DNA of 64,000 nucleotides, from positions 37,512,253 to 37,576,252 of the forward strand of contig OW028575.1 in assembly GCA_932294295.1 (NCBI GenBank). Reading direction: 5' to 3'. This stretch comes from Alitta virens (taxonomy: Eukaryota > Annelida > Polychaeta > Phyllodocida > Nereididae). The position numbers and the translations under genes were made by a program. Shown here piece by piece: positions 1-12,000 of this stretch. How positions within the stretch are numbered: the first letter of the stretch is position 1; each line of letters starts with the position of its first letter. The notes beneath the pieces are model-generated. The model saw only the letters and a list, made by a program, of their open reading frames with translations, ran no database searches and was not told the DNA's origin.

Positions 1-92
1 AGAAGGAAATATAGTACATATGTAATACCATGCCCAGATATATCTTAAGATTAATTGAATGGTTTTTAAAAGTAAAAAAAGAAGAGACAAAC

Positions 93-3000
93 CTGAGAGA
101 GATCAGTAAAGAGAGCCATCGCAGCATTCAGTAATTCTTCAGGATTAACCTCTACGCTGACTCCAAGGTGGAGTAGTTGGCTGAAGAGCAATGCTGCTGC
201 CGCCTGGGGGGGGGGGGGGGGCAATAAAAGAAAACATTTTGGAAAAGAAAAAACAAACGCGAAGAGTAAATAAATCAGGGTATTGTGTTGTAAACTTACC
301 GTGTGGCTGGCAAGTTGTGATTCCATGAAAATTCCCACAACAAAATCACAGACATCTGCTAGTCTGAAATAAAGAAGTTATTATCAACAAACAAAATTCT
401 TGAAAAAAGTCTAATAAAGTGCACAAAAATCACATGAAATACGAATGCTAAATGAGAAGGTGGGCAGGATAAATATTGGAGTTATATTGGAGTTTTCAAA
501 TCTAACATAATTAACTCACTCTTCAGGGATCACCTGCAGTTGCACAACAACCACATTGAGTATCTGCAAAATCATCTCCAAAACAGTATTGCATTCCATG
601 TCTGCCAACTCAACCTGAATAAAATATATGTTATCAACAGACATGGGCCAAAAAAAGGTTTGCACAGAATATTTGGAATTGCAGTGTACAGCAAAATATC
701 AAAGCAAATGTTCACTTATCACTGGTGGCAAAGGACTAAAAAATGACCATGTATTACCAAGTAAGGGCAGCCAAATTTTGTATTTTACACTTGTGTCCTA
801 GTTTAGGTGAGCAAATAATTTGATGGTGACCTTATATACTGTATCATTGTTTTTGGAGGTCTAAAATTTGCATTTTATAAGCAATAAGACACTAAGACGC
901 TACCAACAGCTGGTGTATTTATCTACTTAATATTGCGACACTTACCTTCCCTTGTAGAATTTCCAGCAGACTTTTCATATGTTTTGGGTTGGATAAAATA
1001 TTGCACACTGGTTTGTGATTCTGACAACTTGTGTATATTGCCTAAAAATGAAATAGACAAATTACTTTAAAAAATCACTGACAAATGACTAATAATTCCT
1101 CAGTGGCGTTTCTCTAAATCAACATTCCTTGTGAAATTGCTTAAAGCTGGAATTTACAAACATTTTGTTTTTCACAAGAAATAAAAGACTTGCCTTGAGG
1201 GTGTTACTGCACGTGCTTGGGTGACTCAACAACAGCAGGTAGTCATCTGTGAGAGTTCCAGCCTCACAAAAGACCTGTCCCAAACTTGCGGCAACCTGTA
1301 ATCATGAGCAGAAAAGAATTATCAAATTATGAAAAGACAATATATTTAACGACTTAGGGAGGGCAGCATTAGAGGCCCACCTGTATAGTCATCTGGTTAG
1401 TGTGGAGAGTGAGAGTGTGTGGCTCTAACAATAGTGCATTTATGTATATATATATGTGTATATACTTCAATTGTGCATACAAATTTGAGGTCCTCCCCCA
1501 ACGGGGGATAGGACCTATCTCTATGAGCTCATGGCCCACAGACATATTGTCATGCAAATGACAATGATTAGATATGCATTCCCCCTCTCTTTCGCGCTAG
1601 CTACGGCTGAGTAACCCAAAAACTTTTCCCGCCACTCGTATCACGTGACCCGCGCATGCGCGGGGCGTCCATCCAGCGACCTCATTCCCCTCTCAGTCGC
1701 CAAGAGTAATCAGGTCCAGAGGGGAGGAGGGTGGGCCTCTAGAATATGTCTGTGGGCCATGAGCTCATAGAGATAGGTCCTATCCCCCGTTGGGGGAGGA
1801 CCTCAACTCTATATCGCTCATGGTCCCACAGACATATTGTCATGCAAATGACAATGATTAGATATGCAGATTCACAAAGTGGAGGAGGGCAGACCCCCTC
1901 ATAAAGGAAACAGGAAGCTCACCCGATTTGGAGATACAACTCCAAATAAATGATTCCTGCCGTAAGTGGCGGAAGTTGTGCTGATAAGTGCTAAACCAAG
2001 ACCGAAGGGCCTCCCACCTGAAACTGAGGAGGAAGAGGCCCCTGTCTTGGGAAGGTTCTCCAATGCGGCCGAAATGCCAGCTAAGAGAACAAAACATACA
2101 GTCCCTGGTGCCGACTGGCGAGGAGGGAGATAAAAACATGCTCCAGGCTGATGAACAGCTGGAGACTAAAAATTGGTCAACTGCTTCCGAGCCACCACCG
2201 GGTGCATGCGGTGTTGACCATCTGGCTGGAGACGAACGTCAGCCAGGTAAAAAGAAGTGAAGGTGGAGTGGGAGGCCCAAGTGCCCGCCTGAAGGATATC
2301 CGCTACTGAGTGAGATCCCCCATGGAAGGCCCAGGAGGCACTCATTCGACGCACTTGATGTGCGGTCACATGGAGGTCTGGGCGATGTTGATGCGCAAAC
2401 CTCACACATGCCTTGATCCAAGACGCCACTGTCTGGGAGGACGGAGGGCCCTCGCCCTGGACTTTGCAGAATAGACGTTCCTTGGGCGTGAGGCCGCCAG
2501 TGAAGGAAAGGTACTTCCTTACCATCCGAACTGGGCAGAGCAGGCGATCCTCAGCATCCCGTCCGGAAAAGGGAGCTAAGGAAGGGATGAAAAAAGGCGA
2601 GGGGTCCATTCCAGGTATTGCTGTCTTGGCTAAAAAACCCGGAACGACCCTCATGGACATGCCAGAGTCAGAAAAGATGAGGTCTCTGGGGTCCCTAGAA
2701 ATTGCTTGTAGCTCGCTGCGACGACTAGCGGAGGCTAGAGCTGTAAGAAAAACCGTCTTCCACGTACAGCGGAGCCTGTCCTGTCTGGAGCCCCACCGGG
2801 GTGGCTCAAATTCCGGAGCTCTCAAGCAGCGTAGCACTCGAGCGAGGTCCCATTCCGGGACTCGCGGCCGCTGAACGGGCCGCGAGGAAGAGAACGCCTT
2901 GATGAGCTTGGAAAGGCATGGGTGCAAGGACAACGGGACCCCGTCAACATCCCCCAAGGTGGAGGCAATAGACGACCTATAGTTCGCTATTGTGGAAGGA

Positions 3001-6000
3001 GCGAATTTCTTCGTCTCAAACAGGAAGACGAGAAAATCCGCTATCTGGTGAATAGAGGCCTGGGAAGGATCGATATCCCGTTCCTCGCACCAATTGGTGA
3101 AAGTCCGCCAGTGGGACTGGTACAGCCGGAGAGACGAAGGTCTCTGGGCAGTGGCGGCATACTTCGCAACAGGGCCAGAAAATCCTGCCTGTCGGAGTCT
3201 AGTCCGGAGAGTGGCCACGCGTGTAGATGCAGCAGGCCCGGGTTCTGGTGATAGGCCTGGCCGAGCGGTTGCCGTAGCAGCCGGTGCCATCCTGGGAGCT
3301 GCACGGGGAACCCGAACAGTAGCTCCAGAAGCTCGGGGAACCAAGACTGGTTGGGCCATGCTGGGGCCAACAAGATCAGTCGGACTGGGGAAACTCGGAG
3401 CTTCCTCAGTACCTCTGGAATCAGTTTGAATGGAGGGAAAGCGTACGGAGTCATCTCCTCCCATTCGAACGTGAAAGCGTCCGCTTGCCAGGCCGCTGGG
3501 TCCGGACATGGACTGACAAACCGAGGTAGCTGGTTGTTCAATCGGGTGGCAAACAGATCCACATCCATATCCGGGAACAGCTGGTGGAGACGGCGAAAGG
3601 CCGCTGTGTGTAGAGTCCACTCGGTGCCCAGGACTTGTGCTGATCGAGACAGGATGTCTGCCAGCGAGTTCAAGTGACCCGGAAGATAGAACGGGCGAAT
3701 GGTGACCTGTCGGGGGGAACACCAAAGGAGGATATCCCTGGTTTCCCTGAAGAGGGAAAGAGAACGAGTGCCTCCTTCGTTCCGCAAGTAGCACACTGCT
3801 GCCGTGTTGTCGCACAACAGGTGTATGCACTTGCCTGTAATCAGGGGCTCGAGCGATTCTAGTGCTCGAAAGACTGCCCTGAGTTCCAGTGTCGTGATGT
3901 GCAAGGCCGATTCCTGCGGTGTCCACAAGCCGGCTCTTTTGTGGCCCTCCAAGAAAGCCCCCCAACCCTGTAAGCTGGCGTCCGTCAGGAGGGTGAGGTC
4001 TGGCTCTGGTGGGTGTAGAGGTACGCCCGCTGCCAGATGGGCCTGGTCCGTCCACCAGTCTAATGCCCGGTGAAAGGAATTCTCTAGGGGGATAGAGGAA
4101 TCTATCGCCTCCTTGAGATTCGGAGTCCAGGCCTTCACATAGAACTGGAGAGGCCTGACATGTAGCCGACCCAGGTGTACAAACTGAGCGGCGTGGTTCA
4201 GCGACCCTATTAAAGACAAGAGGATTCGAACAGAGCTGCGATGGCAGGAAGTTAGAGTAGATACCAGAACTCCTATCCTGGCTAACTGAGCCTCGGTGGG
4301 GCGTATCCAGGCTTGTTCGAGGTCTACATCCATCCCCAGAAATACGAACCGAGTCTTCGGCGTCAATTCTGACTTTCCTCGGTTGACCAGTAGGCCCAGG
4401 CTCTGGAAGAGGGAGATGACTACCTGGGTGTGATCGGCGACGACTGATGGGGAGGATCCCCTGATCAGCCAGTCGTCCAGGTAGCGGTGTAACACAATGC
4501 CCCTGGACCTGAGGTGAGAAGCCACAGGGTCCAGGATCTTTGTAAAAACCCTCGGGGCTATGTTCAACCCGAAGCACATGGCCCGGAACTGGTAAGATTG
4601 GCCCTGGATGTGCAACCGTAGAAACTTCTTGAAACTGGGGTGGACTGGAATGTGTAGATAGGCATCCGACAAATCTACACTGGTTGTCCACTCCCCCGGT
4701 CTGAGTTGAGACCGAATGGCCCGGTCGGTTTCCATGTGGAAATGAGGGCAATATATGAATCGGTTCAAAGCTTTCAGGTCGATAACGGGACGAAAGCCCC
4801 CCGACCTCTTGGGCACCGTGAACAGGTGCGAGTAAAAGCCCGGTGAGCGATGGCTCACAATTTCCAAGGCCTTCTTTTGCAGTAAGGCTTTCACTTCTTG
4901 TAACAAAACGTGACGTTTGACAAGGTTTAAAGGTAATTTTATTGCAATCGGAGACATAGACAAAGGTGGGTGACACATAAAGTTCAGCGACAGACCCTGG
5001 GTCAGAATCTTCTGATGCCAAGGCGTCAGGTCCAAGGAAGCCCATGCGGTGTAGTAGTAAATCAGCCGCCCCCCTACTGGACAGGCTCCTCCGTTTCCAG
5101 TTGGGGAGGCGGGGACACCCCTAGTGGCGACGGAACGACTGATTATTGCCCCGGCGATAGCTGCCTCGAGACTGTGGCTGCTGCCTCGGTTGTTGTTGAG
5201 AGGCCGGTGGCCGAGAGACCTGGCTCTGGATCCGCTGCTGGTATGGACGACTGCTGTTGTTGTTGTTGTTGCTGCTGGATCCGTAGGTGGAGGCCTGACT
5301 CCGGTTCCGGTTGGCCCCACGATAGGAAGACGAAGAGAGAGATGTGACGATGGCCAGCTCTCTCTCCTCTCTAGACGCCGTACGGAAGACTTCTTTTGTG
5401 TCTCCAAGCAGCGAAGGCCTGGCTGTGGAGAATGGCGACCGCAAGGCTGCCCATGTGTGGGTGCGTCTGGGCACCTTCATTGGATCACATGCCTTCAGGA
5501 ACGACTCCCGCCGAGCAACGATGGTTGACATGACCGCTGCCGACGTAAGGTCCGTAGTAAACCCCAATGTTTTCTGAACATTGGCCCACAACGAATCTAC
5601 CACCAACTCGTCCAGGTGAGGAAGTTGAGAAACTTTCTTCAGGGTGTTTAGCAGCCAGTCTAAAGTGGACAGCGTGCGGACTGCCTTCCTCAACAGCACT
5701 TCTACCTCGCTCAGCTTCGTGATGGAAACGGACGGTTCTGCCCGGGGCCTCAAATAAGACAACTCTTCCGGAGAAGGCTTGGCTGAAAGGGCTGCCAGCG
5801 GGAACGAGGAGCCTCCATGAAACCTCAAGTTGAAGTTCTTGGCAAATTTGGATGACTGAACCTGAGTCGTCGCCTCACTTGGCAGAGTCTCCGGTCGGGA
5901 ATCCGCGGAGTCTCCTCCTGCTGAAAATTTCTCAAAGGCCTTCTGCAGCGACTCTACGACGCCCTTCGATGGAGGAAAAGAGGTTCGACTCTTGGGGGCC

Positions 6001-9000
6001 GCTCCAGTGGATGCCAGCAGGCCCTCAGAAGACTGTAATCTATCCGGGGACGGCGAACGCCGTTGTCCGGAAATTTGAAGTGCCAAATCAACCAAGGTAG
6101 TCCAACTTACGTCGACTTGTGGCTCTCTGTCGATGGAAGCCTGGTCAGACGCAGGGGACCGCGGAGGGCTCCCCAGCCTGGCAAAAACATCCGGAGAATC
6201 TCGCTGAGGGGAGGAAAAACGTAGCCTTGCTGGACGAAAGGCACGTCTTTCATGCCGGCCCCTTGCCGGATCTTCCTGGAAGGCGACATGGCGAACCGGA
6301 GACCTTGATCTCGAAAATTCTGTCAGGCGTCTCTCCAACTCAGCAATCCGTTTGGTTAGGTCCCTGGATTGGCGAAAGCCAGCCGGGGACCGCAGCAATT
6401 CCAAATCGCTCTCCGACTGAGGCAAAGCATGGATTTCAAAGCCCGGCGAAGAGGGAGGAGGAGAACAACCTGTCGGTATTCTTGGAAGAGAAATCGGACG
6501 ACTATTTGGCGAATGAACACCTGCTGTCAAAGTCGCCGACGTCACTGTGGCTGCTGGAGACGAACGTCTACGTAGCACCATGCCCGCTTTCAGCGTAGCC
6601 GCAATCTTCGCTTGTCTATCAGACATCGTTGGAAGCAAATAATCACAATAAATTCGTATGTAGTATCAGCTCTAAGCACAACGGAGCTAATGACAGCTCG
6701 AATTGACAACGGCACGAAGTTGACCAGCGCGACGTACGCCGTTGCGATGTAATCCTAAGATTAGGGTTAAAACAAACTTACCTGATCGTTGTAACTGAAA
6801 GAAAACATTCCCGGCTTGGATGTAATCCGGACTAATGACCGAACAAATCCCTAAAGCGAGAGAAATCAACCATAACTAGGCCAGCCGTCGATCGTGTACA
6901 TTACGAACGGCGGCTGAGAGGAGAATGAGGTCGCTGGATGGACGCCCCGCGCATGCGCGGGTCACGTGATACGAGTGGCGGGAAAAGTTTTTGGGTTACT
7001 CAGCCGTAGCTAGCGCGAAAGAGAGGGGGAATGCATATCTAATCATTGTCATTTGCATGACAATATGTCTGTGGGACCATGAGCGATATAGAGACTAAAT
7101 TGTATATATGACGAATGTGCATTTTATTTCGCAGCCAATGTCATTCGTCTTGTTTTTGCTCAGACAGCACCAGCGGCCTACCTCTGTATATAGCTACACT
7201 ATTTTTGCAAATTGAGTTATTGCACACCGACCGCTCCAAGTAAGATCTGGACATAGAGGTCCAACAGGATCAAGTCCAGTAATGCTCTGATCTAATCTAA
7301 TCTATGACTTGGGACTATATGTTTAATTTGCTTGTAAGAACAATATTTTTTGAAGTTTCAAGGAAGAGATGATCAATAATCATTCTACTTCATTTGATTG
7401 CTAACATGAATAAGTTCAACACTTATTAATTCCTTTTATGCTAACTCATAATCACAACAAGTTTCCCACCTTTCGTTTTCCTTTGACGCAGTTAATATTG
7501 TGGACAGGTAAATGAGTGATGGCAGCAAGCGCAGCCACTGAGAGACACACCATCTCTTCTAGCCTTTGCTGAGCAGCTTCTATGTCATCCTGGGCAACTT
7601 CTGCAGTCACAAAAATATGACTAATCAGTCAATACTGTGGTTTTAGACTCAATTTAGAGGTTGAATAAGAAACGGACAACCTAATAACTGAAATATAGCA
7701 GATTTGATATCATCAGCAGGGAAAATGATTTCCTATTCATTGAAACATCACTTTAATATAGAATCTATTCATTTAAACCAATTACAATACAACGGACAAT
7801 ATATAGCTCACGGGTACTGTAAATCATGATTATTGCTAACATTATTGTTCCATAATAGGCAACATCATCGTAAATTTTGTGCTGCTCCATGATTTCAATA
7901 ACAAAATACAATGAAAAACCAGTGGACATCCATTATATTTTGCATCCTACTATAACTGTGCCCACAGAACAACACTAATGAATTAATACTCGCCCTCTAA
8001 TCGTTTCAAAACATCCTCTTCCAAAGTAGCGGCCTTTAACATAACTTGCAAGGTTTCTTTCTGTTCACTTATTCCATGAAATATTTCATCTGGAGAATCA
8101 ACCACCTCTGATCTTTCCAATGTTTCTGCCAAGTTGATGATACACTAAAATAAAAGCATGTCAAATAAATTAACGCCTCATGAAACTATCAAAAAATACT
8201 GCCAGGCATTTTGGTTTTAATGATACTGCTTTCACAAATGTAAAATTCAAATAGAAACGCATAAAGTGATACTTGTCGGATTTGGATACATTTTGGACAC
8301 ATATATATGAATGATATTTATCCAGGATGTCAAATAACAGGTAAGGCAATATAATCTTAAGTGTTATATGCAATGTAATCATTCCTCTTCATTCAACAGT
8401 ATCACACAATTTTTTCAGGATTCAGTTTAGTCTAACAGATCTCACCAACAATGACAGTTCTCGAAGCCTCAGATCCATGTCAAATTTTTGCGTCATTAGC
8501 TTTGGCATCAGACTGCAGATTTTCACACAGGCATTCTTAAAATCAGATTGCCTGAAAAATAACAGCCGTCATCTTCTGTAAGGAGAAATTCATGCACCAA
8601 ACCACATAAGACTTCCATGCCCTAAAACTTACGCATCTGGATAAACGTGCGCAATAAAAGATTGCTTACATTGTGGGGTTCTTCATTCCTAAAACATCAG
8701 ATGCTATGTAAAACTGCATAGTTGTCACAAGGTCTGATAAAATTTGTTGACACCAAGGTTGCTGAAATGAAACAATGACACAAAATTTAAAAAAATTTCA
8801 TGAGTGAACTCACAAGCAAAAACATGCAAAAAAGATAAGTCATTACAGAGTCAATATGCCTAAGATTAGTATCATGCCAGCCTTACCTCTTTCACATTCT
8901 GTTTTCCCATAATTTCTTCTATGAGATGCAGCAGCTGAAATGGGCACTTGATCTCCAAGAAAAAATTACTGTATTCCTTTTCATCTTCTCTGCAATAGTA

Positions 9001-12000
9001 TTGCAAGAATTACATCATAACAAATTGTGTGTAAATGATCAAATGCAGTGGATTTTTGTTTTGTTTAACGCATCAGCATAGATCCCAAGTACGAAGAACA
9101 ATATATTTTACATTCAAGTTCACGATGTACATGTTACTTCTAATGACCTCCAGCTAAGATTTAGTTCATAAGGATGTTACAATAGATCAGCAACTCACAC
9201 TTTAAGCATCATTAAGTTGCTAATAATTCGGAGAACTGGTCGCAAGCGTGATGCTCCCTCGAGAATGCCCTCTAAGACCTGGCTTGACGAACTGTCAAAA
9301 CGATTCTTGAGTTTGGAGATGAATGCTTTGTCTCCTAATAACTTAACAGCCGAATCCATCTCTTCCTCAGGGTCAGTTTGCTCAACAAATCCTTGCCATT
9401 CATCATCACTGTCTGCCTCCTGAAAAAAAATAAACTTTTTGCTTTTATTTTGAGAATCAGAAGCTTCAGTCTATGCGATGCATAGGCAGCATAGTTGAGG
9501 ATGAGTTGCTTCATTCAAAGCATTTGCAAAGATAATTCTGGTTGGTCCTGCAAAAATTTGATTGCGTAATTCTGCCATGCATGACAGGACACGAATGACC
9601 CACTAACAACATACAACATACGTTATATTGCCCTTACATAATGTTCTTGAGAATGACGATCATTACTGACCATTGTCTGCACTGTGAGTACATGTTAAAC
9701 TCAACATAACAGTCATTGGACATTTTACGTAACATTGCAAACAATTTAAAATTGCAAATATGCTTATTTCTTAATTAAATGCAAATTTTATTGAATCTCA
9801 TTATATGTATTAAATGTCTTTCTCATATGACTGTAACAACATGGTAAAATGCACAAACAAAACAATTGTTACAGATGCAAACCTCCTCATTGAGTTTGAC
9901 GTTCTCCATGTTATTCTTCCCAGATTTGTTCATGACTTTCCGACTTTCAACCTCAAAATCAGGAAACTCGTGGGCGTAATCCTGGCTGATTCTGTCAACT
10001 CGAGGTGTAGGTTGCACAGTCTGTGAGAATTGATACATGAGTTAAAAATGCACAAAATTACAGATTTTCGCCACTATTCAGAAAGTCAAAAATACCAAAT
10101 CCTGCTTAATATAATGAAAAAACAAACAATACTTTCACATCTAAAAAGCATAAAATTCACAGCAGCCATCAGATTTAAACTTAGAAAATTTTTTTATATG
10201 AATAAGAAAAGAACGATAGATCTACTAAAGCAAAGAAAGTGACAAATAAGCAAATGAACCACGCTGCGACACCAGCAATTTAAAGGCCCCATGGGCATTT
10301 AATCATTTTATTGTTGGTCAGTCAACCAAATGTCAAGAAAACACAACTACAAAAAATATATGTGTCAATTGTGTGTTTCAAATATCAGCCTGAATTTTAA
10401 AACCAACTCTCCACCCGAATACGTTAATATGTTTGTTTCATTGGCAGACACATGATGCTCCATTCATGAGGAGAGACTTTAAGTCAATTTGCTCCATTAT
10501 AGCCAAGTGTGACCACTGTGCCTCCTTTGACTAGAATGCACTCAATTGATTATTTTCCAATTGGACAAAATGACTAAAAGCCCAGCGCGAAGCAATAAAT
10601 CAAACTATGCTGAAGTAACGATATGTAATTACGACAACATAATTTCTTTTATCGTTCTGCATGTGTTAGGTCCAGTTTGGGCTGATCCTAAATTCACACT
10701 ATAAAATGTGCATTAAGACCTCTAAAACAAATGACCCAATCTTTAGACTTAGCGCTACAGCCGAGTATTTGGAAAAAGATGTATCGGAACTTAAAATTGC
10801 ATTTGATAGAAGAGTGACTGTCGTGACAGTTCTCCCAAGCAACGGAAGCATGCATTTTAACAGCATTAATAGCAAACAGTTGAGCGTATAAATAGAAATG
10901 AGGTACATTAAAATATACCTTCTTAACAGGTTCTTTTGGCTGAAATACCATTTAGTGAAAATTGTTAAGACAATGCATACAAGATATAATGGCTGCTCAT
11001 GCTTACAGCGATAAATGAAAATTGTGGTACATGTTCAGGTTCAGGGTTTATGTGACGAATCTTCGAACAGTGATAAACATATGAAACACCACATGCATAC
11101 ATGATTGAGTTACACCATATTCAGGCAAAAAGTACAGCATATTAGATGCAATTGTTAACATCAGTCAAAATCAACAATGCACTTTAGTGTTAGAAGGCAA
11201 GCTGACAAAACAAGTTTTTGTTAAATGCATTCAAATATGTTAGCCATGCACAATCAACAAATATTGATAAATATTATTAATTACCTGACTAGCACCAGTC
11301 TTTTCCCATTGAGATGTATGGGGTCTCTCAGGATGGACAGGCAGTGGTTCCTTCTCTGTTTCATCTTTACCCCAGGCATGGGTTGGAGGAGGTTGATCGA
11401 CTCGAGGAGCTGGCACAGGTTGTTTTTTCTGTGAGATACAATTTATGTAAGCAATGATTAAAGTCAATTGTAAAAGTAAAAACATTTTGTCAGAGTTAAA
11501 ACTTCAGAAAGACTAGGAAAAAAAAAATTGTGTTTTATTTAGACAAGCGGTTATACTTGGTGCTACACAAGTATGGTGATTTTGCTCCAATAAAACAATA
11601 TATACATGCAGAGACTAAAATAGTAACTTAACCACAGGGTCATTTAATTTTAAACATAAAATCAAGAGCTCGGGAATAATCCATAATCGGGAATAAATAA
11701 TGTTTATAAATTCAGAGTTAAAAAGTAGGTAGTCCTGGATATCATCACATCAATGAAAGATCGTTTACATGAATTTTGCCCACGTAGCCACCTCGCAATC
11801 AAGGTCACCTGTGTGAGGAACTGATGTAATTGAAAAAAAAAAAAAATGTTGTTGTTGTTATTACTACTATTACCTTCTTTGTATCCTGCTCTGCCTTTTC
11901 TCTGGCTTTGCTAAGGATTTTAGACGACCCATGTTGGTTCGTTCTCTGCTTCGTCTGTTTTTCTTTCTCGAGGACAAGAGAGGCAGTGGGTGCTCGAGTA

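Larger units (their letters stand above)
1485..7093 (-). mobile_element. DIRS1-type tyrosine-recombinase retrotransposon, apparently full length
   Basis: Seen: about 5.6 kb on the minus strand, inside the STK36 intron between exons 16 and 17. Near-identical inverted terminal repeats (1519-1701 and 6909-7093) enclose gag, RT/RNase H and tyrosine recombinase frames, all without stops. An internal complementary region (1744-1868) matches both outer ends joined head to tail. Known: this layout defines DIRS elements, which pass through a circle and integrate by recombinase without target duplications. No target duplication is visible here. The lower terminus carries a hairpin built on GGTCCT/AGGACC. 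Inference: the intact frames and matching ITRs suggest a recent, possibly active copy. Its sense orientation relative to STK36 means it must be removed by splicing. Confidence 0.93.

Noticed and set aside
3291..5045. Upstream portion of the 959-codon recombinase frame
   Set aside because: It overlaps the conserved RT gene in another frame and has no recognisable domain; the recombinase itself fits 2166-3290.
7988..7990. GT donor (GTATTA) for STK36 exon 15
   Set aside because: It would leave phase 2, which is incompatible with exon 16; the GC donor four bases earlier keeps the frame.
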